From an uncultured Sutterella sp. (GTDB lineage Bacteria > Pseudomonadota > Gammaproteobacteria > Burkholderiales > Burkholderiaceae_F): DNA of 18,123 bases. The stretch lies in the NCBI GenBank assembly GCA_905206345.1, contig CAJLGW010000037.1:1-18123 (forward strand), written 5' to 3'. Below the pieces are notes generated by a model, which worked only from the letters and a program-made list of their open reading frames with translations, searched no databases and had not been told where the DNA came from. Made by a program: the position numbers and the translations under genes. Shown here piece after piece: positions 7,844 through 14,995 of this stretch; position 1 is the stretch's first letter, and every line of letters begins with the position of its first letter.

Positions 7844-7868
7844 CGCCGCCAAAGAAAAAATGGCGGCG
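7844..7868. terminator. Bidirectional intrinsic terminator
   Basis: CGCCGCCA (7844-7851) pairs perfectly with TGGCGGCG (7861-7868) around a 9-base A-rich loop. Read leftward, the stem is followed by TTTTTCGTTTT, a classic tract that would end the oxyR transcript. Read rightward, the tail CTTCCATTTC is weaker but could stop the lipoprotein transcript. It sits between the two convergent genes. Confidence 0.85.
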
Positions 7869-7891
7869 CTTCCATTTCTAAAGAGCGCGTT

Positions 7892-8851
7892 CTATTCATT
7901 AGGAGCGCTGATCGAACTCACGGGCGGTAAGTTAAGTGTCTTACAACCTTCTAAATTGAGTCTCGCTACACCCTTACGAATCATTTCAATGGCGGGAAGG
8001 CGGTTAAAGGTCTTGCGCCACGCAATGATCACACGGCGAGTCGGTGCCGGCTTTTCAAAGGGAATGGCACGCACCAAGTCATCATCTTTGGTTTCCTTTA
8101 GCGCAGAACTTGGCAAAACCGTAATCCCTAAGCCTTGTGCCACCATATGGTGAATCGTCAACAATGACGATCCTTCCACCGTTTTTTGAATGGAAGAGAT
8201 GCGACCGCGCAGACTATTGGTTTCCGGGCACACATTTAAGATTTGGTCGCGCAAGCAGTGGCCCTTGCCTAAGAGGAGGAGATTTGCTTCACGTAAATCT
8301 TCTTTGTGAATGACCGATTCGTGCGCCCACGCATGATCTTTCGGAACGGCTACCACAAAATCTTCATCGTACAACGGTGCCAACATTAAGCCCGGTTCAT
8401 TGATGGGCAACGCCATAATGGCGACATCAATCTGACCGTTGCGAAGTTGATCAAGCAGATTGCTCGTGTAATTTTCCGTCAAGATAAGAGGCATCTTGGG
8501 GGCAAGATGAAGCATTTGATGCACCAAGCCCGGTGTGAGGTAGGGGCTGATCGTAAAGATAACGCCTACACGCAAGGGCCCGATTAAGGGGTCTTGCCCT
8601 TGAATGGCCAACTCTTCAATATGACGAACTTCGTCTAAAACCTTTTGAGCTTGCTCGACAATCGTTTCACCGACAGGTGTCAACGAGATTTCTTGGGAGC
8701 GACGCTCAAAAATATGAACGCCCAATTCGTCTTCGAGTTTTTTAACCGCCACCGACAAAGAGGGCTGAGAAATAAAACAAGACTCGGCAGCGCGGCCGAA
8801 ATGACGCTCACGGGCGACGGCCACAATGTATTTAAGTTCGGTTAATGTCAC
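7892..8851 (-). CDS. oxyR: LysR-family peroxide sensor OxyR
   Basis: OxyR is a LysR-type activator that senses hydrogen peroxide through a reversible disulfide and induces catalase, peroxidase and iron-protection genes. The N-terminal helix-turn-helix (HFGRAAESCFISQPSLSVAVKKLE) is typical. I chose the GTG at 8851, giving 319 residues. GGAGG lies 9 bases upstream, the protein then begins V-T-L-T-E-L-K-Y like known OxyR N-termini, and the GHCLRDQILNVC pair falls exactly at C199 and C208, the E. coli numbers of the redox cysteines. An upstream in-frame ATG at 8902 would add 17 residues inside the end of recG. The gene follows the recG stop by 4 bases and its ribosome site is within recG, so it is translated from a recG-oxyR transcript. 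Confidence 0.93.
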   Translation of the reverse strand: MTLTELKYIVAVARERHFGRAAESCFISQPSLSVAVKKLEDELGVHIFERRSQEISLTPVGETIVEQAQKVLDEVRHIEELAIQGQDPLIGPLRVGVIFTISPYLTPGLVHQMLHLAPKMPLILTENYTSNLLDQLRNGQIDVAIMALPINEPGLMLAPLYDEDFVVAVPKDHAWAHESVIHKEDLREANLLLLGKGHCLRDQILNVCPETNSLRGRISSIQKTVEGSSLLTIHHMVAQGLGITVLPSSALKETKDDDLVRAIPFEKPAPTRRVIIAWRKTFNRLPAIEMIRKGVARLNLEGCKTLNLPPVSSISAPNE

Positions 8852-8855
8852 TGAA

Positions 8856-10913
8856 TTAGGCCTCCAAAAAACTTTCAGCTTGGGCAAACCAACGTTTGGC
8901 ATGCTGCTGGGCTCGCTCGGGATCGGTATCTAACCATTGGCTGGCAAAGTCTCGAGCGGCCTCTACCAGATGAGAATCGGTTTCTAAGTTAGCAAAACGA
9001 AGCATGGGAACCCCCGATTGACGAGCGCCCAAGAATTCGCCTGGGCCTCGAATCTCAAGGTCTCGTCGGGCGATTTCAAAGCCGTCCGTGCTTTCACGAA
9101 TGACTTTGAGTCGCTCTCTTCCGGTTTCCGAGAGTTCGCCGTATAAAAGAATACAAAAGCTCTTTTCGCCACCTCGACCCACTCGGCCTCGCAATTGGTG
9201 AAGTTGCGCTAAACCGAAGCGCTCGGCATGTTCAATCACCATCAATGTGGCGTTAGGTACGTCTACTCCCACTTCAATGACGGTTGTGGCGACCAACACG
9301 TCTAAAGAGCCTTCTTTAAAACGCTCCATAACGGATTGTTTTTCGTCGTTGGTAAGCGCACCGTGCACCAATCCCACGGAAAGGTTAGGAAGCTTTTGGC
9401 AAATTTCTTCATAGGTTTGAGTGGCTGCCGTCAAATCGAGCTTTTCACTTTCTTCAATCAAGGGGCAAACCCAATAGACTTGGCGGCCTAATTGGACTTG
9501 CTCATTGATTGACGCAATGACTTGATCCTTGCGTTGAAGATTGACGAGCTTGGTCACGATGGGCTTTCGACCAATGGGCAACTCATCGATAACGGAAACG
9601 TCCAAATCGGCCAAATAGCTCATCGCAAGTGTGCGAGGAATCGGTGTAGCCGAGAGCATCAAAAGATGAGGAAGGGCGTCCTCGTGAGCTGTGCGAAGTG
9701 CTAAACGTTGTGCAACGCCAAAGCGGTGCTGTTCATCAATGATGGCTAGCCCCAAATTCTTAAACTTCACCGTATCTTGAATTAAGGCGTGCGTACCAAT
9801 GATAAATTGCGCATGGCCGGACAAAACTTTTTCCAAGTTAGCGTTGCGCTCTGACACCTTTTGCTTACCGGCAAGCCAAGCCAAAGAGACTCCTGCGGGT
9901 TCTAACCAAGAACGAATCTTTTCGTAGTGTTGCTCGGCCAAAATTTCCGTGGGTGCCATGAGGGCGACTTGGAAACCGGCGTCTATCGCAACAGTCGCCG
10001 CAAGGGCCGCGATAATGGTTTTACCGCTTCCCACATCACCTTGAACTAAACGATTGGTCGGAATGATGCGACCAAGGTCGTGACGAATTTCTTCCAACAC
10101 GCGCTTTTGGGCGTTCGTAAGTTCAAAAGGTAAGGAAGCCAATAATCGGTCTGTAATCGGCGTTGCTGCGGGAGCAATTTGTGGTGCTCGCATTTGGGCC
10201 TTTAAAAGGCGGCTGCGACGCAAAGCAATTTGCTGAGCGACCAATTCATCAAACTTTAAACGCTCCCATGCCGGATCCGTGCGATCCATGAGACTGCCTT
10301 CATTGGCGCCGACAGGAGGGTGATGAAGAAATCGCAATGCATCCCGAAGCGCTGGTAAGTGCAATCGTTCGGTAACGTCTTTAGGAATAAGATCGGTGAC
10401 TTCAACGTCAAGTAAGGCGCGCGCAATGCGCTTTCTCAACCAAGGTTGCGTAATGCCTTCGCCCGCAGGATAAATCGGAGTTAAGGTTGTCGGTAAGGCT
10501 TGAGAGTCGACGGCTACTTTGATTTTCGGATGAACCATTTCGGTGCCGAGATAACCTTCTCGGACAACGCCATAGAGACGTACACGCTTACCGATCTCCA
10601 GTTGCTTTACTTGAGATGGGTAAAAGTGCAACAGACGAACGGCTAATGTGGCCGTCTCGTCTTTGATCATGGCTTGGATTTGTTCGCCGGAAGCCCGACG
10701 AACTCGGTCGCAACGAATCACTTCGCCTTCGCACTGAGCGTTCTCGCCAACAATTAAGTTCCGGATTGGCGTAATTTTCGTTTCGTCTTCATAACGAAGC
10801 GGTAAATGAAAAACGTAATCCCAATCGCGCGTCAAACCCAATTTGGCCAAACGATCCGATAAGGGGGCTAATTTCTCCCCCTTTTTTCGTAAAGCGAAGT
10901 GACTCACTGCCAT
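8856..10913 (-). CDS. recG: ATP-dependent DNA helicase RecG
   Basis: RecG is a double-stranded DNA translocase that remodels stalled replication forks and Holliday junctions. The 685-residue protein has the N-terminal wedge/OB region (about 1-240). The helicase core follows: Walker A GDVGSGKT at 292-299, PTEILAEQH at 321-329, DEQH box at 393-396, SATPIPRT at 421-428 and the motif VI region QLRGRVGRG at 573-581. The C-terminal TRG region follows with the FEIARRDLEIRGPGEFLG segment. Length is near E. coli RecG (693). It lies 18 bases after ridA on the same strand and 4 bases before oxyR. The ribosome site is weak, in line with low expression. Confidence 0.96.
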   Translation of the reverse strand: MAVSHFALRKKGEKLAPLSDRLAKLGLTRDWDYVFHLPLRYEDETKITPIRNLIVGENAQCEGEVIRCDRVRRASGEQIQAMIKDETATLAVRLLHFYPSQVKQLEIGKRVRLYGVVREGYLGTEMVHPKIKVAVDSQALPTTLTPIYPAGEGITQPWLRKRIARALLDVEVTDLIPKDVTERLHLPALRDALRFLHHPPVGANEGSLMDRTDPAWERLKFDELVAQQIALRRSRLLKAQMRAPQIAPAATPITDRLLASLPFELTNAQKRVLEEIRHDLGRIIPTNRLVQGDVGSGKTIIAALAATVAIDAGFQVALMAPTEILAEQHYEKIRSWLEPAGVSLAWLAGKQKVSERNANLEKVLSGHAQFIIGTHALIQDTVKFKNLGLAIIDEQHRFGVAQRLALRTAHEDALPHLLMLSATPIPRTLAMSYLADLDVSVIDELPIGRKPIVTKLVNLQRKDQVIASINEQVQLGRQVYWVCPLIEESEKLDLTAATQTYEEICQKLPNLSVGLVHGALTNDEKQSVMERFKEGSLDVLVATTVIEVGVDVPNATLMVIEHAERFGLAQLHQLRGRVGRGGEKSFCILLYGELSETGRERLKVIRESTDGFEIARRDLEIRGPGEFLGARQSGVPMLRFANLETDSHLVEAARDFASQWLDTDPERAQQHAKRWFAQAESFLEA

Positions 10914-10931
10914 GGTTGCTTACCAAAGAAA

Positions 10932-11309
10932 TTAAATGCTGACGATGGCTTCCACTTCAACGGCACCACCCTTGGGCAAGGCGGCAACCGCAAAGCAGGA
11001 GCGGGCAGGGTAGGGGGCACTGCAGTACTCTTCCATGACCTTATTCACGACAGGGAAGTCAGCCATGTTCGTCAAGAAAATCGTCACTTTCATGATGTTG
11101 CCCATGTTGCCGCCGGCAGCTTCAATGATGGCCTTTAAGTTCGCAAAAGCTTGACGAGCTTGTGCTTCAAAGTCGGCCGGAATCTCACCCGTGGCCGGGT
11201 CGATGCCCAATTGGCCGGACGTGAAGAGATTGGCGACGCCCTTTGTGGCTTGGCTGTAAGGGCCAATGGCGGCAGGAGCAGCAGAAGTATGAATGATGTC
11301 ATGAGCCAT
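10932..11309 (-). CDS. ridA: RidA-family enamine/imine deaminase
   Basis: RidA hydrolyses reactive 2-aminoacrylate and related enamines formed by PLP enzymes, protecting cellular PLP enzymes. The 125-residue protein has the usual length. GPYSQA at 16-21 with Y18, SGQLGIDP at 31-38, and R103 in YPARSCFAVAALPKGGAVEVEAI with E120 match the active-site residues (E. coli Arg105 and Glu120). The ATG has a strong AAGGAGA ribosome site. It is first in a ridA-recG-oxyR series with an 18-base spacer to recG. Minus-strand TATATA just upstream of the ribosome site (near 11325) may be a -10 element, without a good -35. Divergent from frdA. Confidence 0.94.
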   Translation of the reverse strand: MAHDIIHTSAAPAAIGPYSQATKGVANLFTSGQLGIDPATGEIPADFEAQARQAFANLKAIIEAAGGNMGNIMKVTIFLTNMADFPVVNKVMEEYCSAPYPARSCFAVAALPKGGAVEVEAIVSI

Positions 11310-11734
11310 GACGGTTCTCCTTATTTATATATAGGTAAAAACGTATTCTTAACAGATTGAGAAAATCTATTAAATTTTATCTTCCAATAATAATTAACTA
11401 TCACGATTTTGTTAAGAAGAAGTTTGTTTCCTTGTTTTTCGTCAATAAAGTGCTAGTAAACCTGCTACAAAAATAGGCAGAGTGCACTCTTGGGTCTGCT
11501 TTGGTGTAAACTTCGGGTAATTCCTAATGGGTGTTATGCCTTAAGACCTCTAAACTCACGGGACTTCTTAGAGTTTGGGTTTTATCGCCTGACACGATTG
11601 GAGAAATTAAGATATGTTTTGACTCTAATGAAGAAACGGTTTCGGTAGTTTGTGTAAACAACCGGAGCTTTGTTGTATCCTTAGAGTTGAACTTGTTTTT
11701 GAAAACGTTAGATTCACAAGAGATTCAGCTTAAT

Positions 11735-11762
11735 TTGACAACTTAAGTTGGATGAATTTAAC
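11735..11762 (+). promoter_or_regulatory. Probable frdA promoter with overlapping palindrome
   Basis: A consensus -35 TTGACA lies at 11735-11740. After a 16-base spacer comes TTTAAC at 11757-11762, four of six to the -10 consensus. The perfect palindrome CAACTTAAGTTG (11739-11750) overlaps the -35 end and spacer, an ideal place for a repressor or other regulator. The predicted start near 11769 gives a leader of about 230 bases before frdA. No FNR site was found at the usual position upstream. Confidence 0.5.
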
Positions 11763-11842
11763 GGAGTTTTTGTCCGTACTTGATCGCAAGAATGATTGCC
11801 TTAAAACGAGCCGGGGTTCAGTACTTGAAGTCTGACTTGCAA

Positions 11843-11860
11843 AAGAGAGAGCTCTCTCTT
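11843..11860 (+). repeat. 18-base perfect palindrome in frdA leader
   Basis: AAGAGAGAG is followed directly by its reverse complement CTCTCTCTT with no spacer. In DNA it could be a dimeric protein site; in RNA it would fold as a hairpin with the central bases unpaired. It sits about 140 bases before frdA, inside the predicted leader. Confidence 0.6.
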
Positions 11861-11861
11861 G

Positions 11862-11916
11862 GGTTTCCCCGAGGCTGATTATTCGTTAAAAAGCGTCAAT
11901 ACGAACGCGGGGAACC
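11862..11916 (+). promoter_or_regulatory. Nested stem-loop in frdA leader
   Basis: GGTT plus CCCCG (11862-11865 and 11867-11871, one bulged T) pair with CGGGGAACC (11908-11916). Inside, TTCGT (11882-11886) pairs with ACGAA (11901-11905). This gives a two-tier stem of nine and five base pairs. The start codon follows 81 bases later. It is a candidate structured leader RNA matching no riboswitch class I can recognise by eye. Confidence 0.4.
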
Positions 11917-11997
11917 TTTATAAAGAAGACCCCTGCCGGTTTTGTGGTGAAAACTGCCAAGCCGGTGGCCCTCTTGGATCAAGGAGACCAAGTAATT

Positions 11998-13983
11998 ATG
12001 AAAATCATCTACACCGACGTACTGGTGATTGGTGGCGGTTTGGCCGGTTTGCGTATGGCAGTTGCTGCCAAGCGTCGTGGTCATGACTCCATCGTCTTGT
12101 CGCTGGTTCCGCCGAAGCGCTCTCACTCTAAGGCCGCTCAAGGTGGTATGCAAGCATCTTTGGGTAACGTGATTAAAGGTTTGGGCGACAACGAAGACGT
12201 CCACTTTGCTGACACGGTTAAAGGCTCTGACTGGGGTGCCGACCAAGACGTGGTTCGCATGTTCGTGAACACCTCTCCGAAGGCAGTGCGTGAATTGGCT
12301 GCTTGGGGTGTGCCCTGGAGCCGTATTACCCCGGGTGATCGTCAAGTCATTATTAACGGCGAACGCGTTACGATTACGGAACGCAAGGAAGCCGCTGGCT
12401 TGATCGGTCAACGTGACTTCGGTGGTACGAAGAAGTGGCGTACGTGCTTCGTGTCTGACGGCACGGGCCATGCTATGTTGAACGCTGTTTCTGACCGTAT
12501 TATTGCTGAACGTGTTCCGGTTGTTGAACGTGTCGAAGCTATCGCTTTGATTCACGACGGCAAGCGTTGCTACGGTTCTGTCGTTCGTGACTTGATCACG
12601 GGCGAATTGATGGCTTACGTTGCTAAGGCTACGGCTATCGCTACGGGCGGTGCTGGTAAGCTCTTCCGCGTGACGACGAACGCTCAAATCTGTGAAGGTA
12701 CGGGTCACTCTTTGGCTTTGGAAACGGGTGTTGCCACGTTGGGTAACATGGAAGCTGTTCAGTTCCACCCGACGGGTATTTTCCCCGCTGGTATTCTCGT
12801 GACGGAAGGCTGCCGTGGTGACGGTGGTTTGTTGCGTGATACTGATGGCCACCGCTTCATGCCGGACGTTGAACCGGAAAAGAAGGAATTGGCCTCTCGT
12901 GACGTCGTGTCTCGCCGTATGGAAGAACGTATTGCCCAAGGTAAGGGTGTGAAGAGCCGCTTCGGTGAACACATCTGGTTGGACATCACGTTGTTGGGCG
13001 AACATCACATCAAGCACAACTTGCGTGAAGTTTATGAAATCTGCCACTACTTCTTGGGTGTTGACCCTGTGAAGGAATGGATCCCTGTGCGCCCGGCACA
13101 ACACTACACGATGGGTGGTGTTCGTACGGACTACACGGGCGAAAGCCGTCAATTGAAGGGCCTCTTCGCCGCTGGTGAAGCTGCCTGTTGGGACATGCAC
13201 GGTTTCAACCGCTTGGGTGGTAACTCCGTTGCTGAAACGGTTGTCGCAGGTATGTTGGTTGGCGAATACATCGCTGACTTCTGCGAAAAGGCCGAAAACG
13301 TCATCGACATCCCGACCTCTATCGTTTACGACTTCATCAAGCGCGAACAAGCCAAGCTCGATGCATTCTGCAACGGCAAGGGCACGGAAGACGCTACGGT
13401 GTTGCGTACGCGCATGCAAGACATCATGACCTCCAAGATCGGTATTTTCCGTCGCGGTGCTGATATGGAAAGCGCTGTGAGCGAATTGGAAGACCTCTTG
13501 AAGCGTTCCTACAATGTTTCTTGTAAGAGCCAATTGGGTGCTAACGCCGAATTGACCTACGCTTACCGCACGCAAAAGATGTTGCGCTTGGCCTTGGCCA
13601 TCGCCGTCGGTGCTGCTACCCGTACGGAATCCCGCGGTGCTCACTTCCGTGAAGACTACCCGGTCCGTGACGACAGCAAGTGGTTGAAGCGTACGTTGGC
13701 TTCTTGGACGAACGAAAGCGATACGTTGCCGACGCTCACCTACGAAGACCTCGACGTTAACAAGATGGAATTGCCCCCGGGCTGGCGTGGTTACGGTGCT
13801 AAGAACTACATCGACCACCCCGATACCGCTCGCCGTCAAGCCGAAGTGGACGAAATTCGTGCCAAGATGGAAGCCGAAGGCGCCGACCGTTTTGCTATCC
13901 AAAACGCATTGTTGCCGTACGCCCACCTCTTGCCGAAGCGTTTGCAAGGTAAGAACGAACGTATCGATGAACCCTTAGCCTAA
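11998..13983 (+). CDS. frdA: Fumarate reductase flavoprotein subunit, Wolinella type
   Basis: FrdA is the FAD subunit of quinol:fumarate reductase and reduces fumarate to succinate on the cytoplasmic face of the membrane. The 661-residue protein (Wolinella 656, E. coli about 600) follows the Wolinella sequence closely by memory. It has GGGLAG at 12-17, and H43 in RSHS is the covalent FAD histidine. H257 in FHPTG, R301 in ELASRD (the proton-donor arginine) and H369 in QHY fall at the Wolinella numbers, and R405 is one residue off from its Arg404. I chose the ATG at 11998, with AAGGAG at 11981-11986, over an in-frame GTG at 11944. The 18 extra residues that GTG would add have no counterpart in Wolinella. 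Codon use is very narrow (Leu TTG, Gln CAA, Glu GAA), as for an abundant protein. frdB follows after 14 bases. No cytochrome subunit gene is adjacent. Confidence 0.95.
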   Translation: MKIIYTDVLVIGGGLAGLRMAVAAKRRGHDSIVLSLVPPKRSHSKAAQGGMQASLGNVIKGLGDNEDVHFADTVKGSDWGADQDVVRMFVNTSPKAVRELAAWGVPWSRITPGDRQVIINGERVTITERKEAAGLIGQRDFGGTKKWRTCFVSDGTGHAMLNAVSDRIIAERVPVVERVEAIALIHDGKRCYGSVVRDLITGELMAYVAKATAIATGGAGKLFRVTTNAQICEGTGHSLALETGVATLGNMEAVQFHPTGIFPAGILVTEGCRGDGGLLRDTDGHRFMPDVEPEKKELASRDVVSRRMEERIAQGKGVKSRFGEHIWLDITLLGEHHIKHNLREVYEICHYFLGVDPVKEWIPVRPAQHYTMGGVRTDYTGESRQLKGLFAAGEAACWDMHGFNRLGGNSVAETVVAGMLVGEYIADFCEKAENVIDIPTSIVYDFIKREQAKLDAFCNGKGTEDATVLRTRMQDIMTSKIGIFRRGADMESAVSELEDLLKRSYNVSCKSQLGANAELTYAYRTQKMLRLALAIAVGAATRTESRGAHFREDYPVRDDSKWLKRTLASWTNESDTLPTLTYEDLDVNKMELPPGWRGYGAKNYIDHPDTARRQAEVDEIRAKMEAEGADRFAIQNALLPYAHLLPKRLQGKNERIDEPLA

Positions 13984-13997
13984 GGAGCTGACGAAAA

Positions 13998-14804
13998 ATG
14001 AGTGAAAACAAACCCCAAAAGCAACATCGTCTGCTCAAGATCAGCATTTTGCGCTACAACCCGGCTGACCCGGCTAGCGTGCCGCATATGCAGACGTTTG
14101 AATTGGAAGAATCCGATTCCATGACGTTGTTTATTGCTTTGAATGAACTTCGCGACAAGCAAGATCCTTCTTTGCAATTTGACTTCGTTTGCCGCGCTGG
14201 TATCTGCGGTTCCTGCGCCATGATGATCAATGGTAAGCCGGGCTTGGCTTGCCGTACGTTGACCCGCGACTTGCCGACGGAATTCACGTTGGCTCCGTTG
14301 CCGGCCTTCGAATTGATCGGCGACTTGTCCGTTAACACGGGTAAGTGGATGCGCAATATGAGCGAACGCATGGAAACTTGGGTTCACTTGAAAGAACAAG
14401 AAGTGGATATCCGCCACAAAGAAGAACCGATGGACCCGCAATTGGCCGAAGATATTTATCTTCTCGACCGTTGTGTGGAATGCGGTTGCTGTATCGCTGG
14501 TTGCGGTACGGTCCGTATGCGTCCTGACTTCGTTGGCGGTGTGGCCATCAACAAGATCGCCCGCTTCCGCTTAGACCCGCGCGACCAACGTAACGACGCT
14601 GACTTCTATGAAGTCGTGGGCGACGACTCTGGTGTGTTCGGTTGCATGTCCTTGTTGGCTTGCCATGACTTCTGTCCGAAGCAATTGCCTTTGAAGACGC
14701 AAATCGCCTTTATCCGTCGTAAGATGGCTGAACAAGGTATTCGCGGCTACGATAAGGTTTTGCCGACGCCGAAGAAGGCTATCCCGATTAAGGTCGTGAA
14801 GTAA
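13998..14804 (+). CDS. frdB: Fumarate reductase iron-sulfur subunit
   Basis: FrdB carries electrons from the membrane cytochrome to FrdA through three clusters. The 268-residue protein is again close to Wolinella FrdB. [2Fe-2S] ligands are C65, C70, C73 and C85 (CRAGICGSC then LAC). [4Fe-4S] ligands are C159, C162, C165 and C226. [3Fe-4S] ligands are C169, C216 and C222. All are shifted by eight from the Wolinella numbers because of an N-terminal extension. A basic C-terminal tail of about 25 residues extends beyond the Wolinella end. TAAGGAG, overlapping the frdA stop, is the ribosome site, so translation is coupled. The intact cluster set implies a functional enzyme that needs a membrane partner encoded elsewhere. 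Confidence 0.95.
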   Translation: MSENKPQKQHRLLKISILRYNPADPASVPHMQTFELEESDSMTLFIALNELRDKQDPSLQFDFVCRAGICGSCAMMINGKPGLACRTLTRDLPTEFTLAPLPAFELIGDLSVNTGKWMRNMSERMETWVHLKEQEVDIRHKEEPMDPQLAEDIYLLDRCVECGCCIAGCGTVRMRPDFVGGVAINKIARFRLDPRDQRNDADFYEVVGDDSGVFGCMSLLACHDFCPKQLPLKTQIAFIRRKMAEQGIRGYDKVLPTPKKAIPIKVVK

Positions 14805-14824
14805 TTCTCGAAGTTGGAGTCAAT

Positions 14825-14850
14825 CCAAGCCTGTTGCAAAACAGGCTTGG
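14825..14850 (+). other. Hairpin with GCAA tetraloop after frdB
   Basis: CCAAGCCTGTT (14825-14835) pairs perfectly with AACAGGCTTGG (14840-14850) around a GCAA loop, a stable GNRA tetraloop. The stem is followed by AGAGGCAAAG, with no U tract, so it is not a standard intrinsic terminator. A 3' end-protecting or processing hairpin for the frdAB message is likely. Confidence 0.7.
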
Positions 14851-14871
14851 AGAGGCAAAGATTTCGAAACC

Positions 14872-14937
14872 CTACATATCAACGATGGACCGACGGTGAG
14901 TTGCCAATTTTTCACCGATCTGCGGTATGTAGTTTTT
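14872..14937 (+). terminator. Compound hairpin with U tract upstream of aspA
   Basis: CTACATA (14872-14878) pairs with TATGTAG (14926-14932), which is followed directly by TTTTT. Inside, CGGTGA (14894-14899) pairs with TCACCG (14912-14917) around a 12-base loop, and ACCG (14889-14892) can pair with CGGT (14923-14926). An asymmetric bulge of about ten bases separates the outer and inner stems. The layout fits an intrinsic terminator or an attenuator between frdAB and aspA. Confidence 0.5.
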
Positions 14938-14946
14938 CCTAACGGA

Positions 14947-14965
14947 GACGCCTTAAAGACGCCTT
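14947..14965 (+). repeat. Tandem direct repeat upstream of aspA
   Basis: GACGCCTT occurs at 14947-14954 and again at 14958-14965, an 11-base period, about one helical turn. It lies 31 bases before the aspA ATG. It could be a paired regulator site or part of the leader RNA. Confidence 0.35.
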
Positions 14966-14995
14966 CCTTTATATAAAATTGAGGAGCAAAATAAC

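Larger units (their letters stand above)
11310..11997. other. 688 bp gene-poor spacer between ridA and frdA
   Basis: This stretch is AT-richer than its neighbours and holds no convincing gene. It contains a near-consensus rightward promoter (11735-11762) with a 12-base palindrome across its -35 end. A small hairpin follows (ACGGA 11761-11765 with TCCGT 11773-11777), then an 18-base perfect palindrome (11843-11860) and a nested stem (11862-11916). The 8-mer GTACTTGA occurs at 11776 and again at 11821. A 71-codon GTG-started frame (11531-11746) exists, but it uses codons such as AGA, ATA and GTA that are rare in the neighbouring genes, has no ribosome site, and is probably chance. The stretch is too short for a full frdC gene, and no heme-ligating transmembrane pattern was seen. 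Confidence 0.7.

Noticed and set aside
11310..11997. A hidden or decayed frdC before frdA
   Set aside because: The space is shorter than the roughly 770 bp of frdC, and I saw no run of transmembrane segments with heme-ligating histidines in any forward frame.
11944..11997. GTG start 18 codons upstream of the frdA ATG
   Set aside because: The extra residues are absent from Wolinella FrdA, and the AAGGAG at 11981 fits the ATG.
11896..13947. 683-codon open frame antisense to frdA
   Set aside because: It follows from the near absence of TTA, CTA and TCA codons in frdA. The translation has no recognisable domain and lies wholly opposite a well-supported gene.
14972..14977. TATAAA as an aspA -10 element
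   Set aside because: Transcription would start at or within the ribosome site only 10-15 bases before the ATG, and there is no -35 at the right distance.
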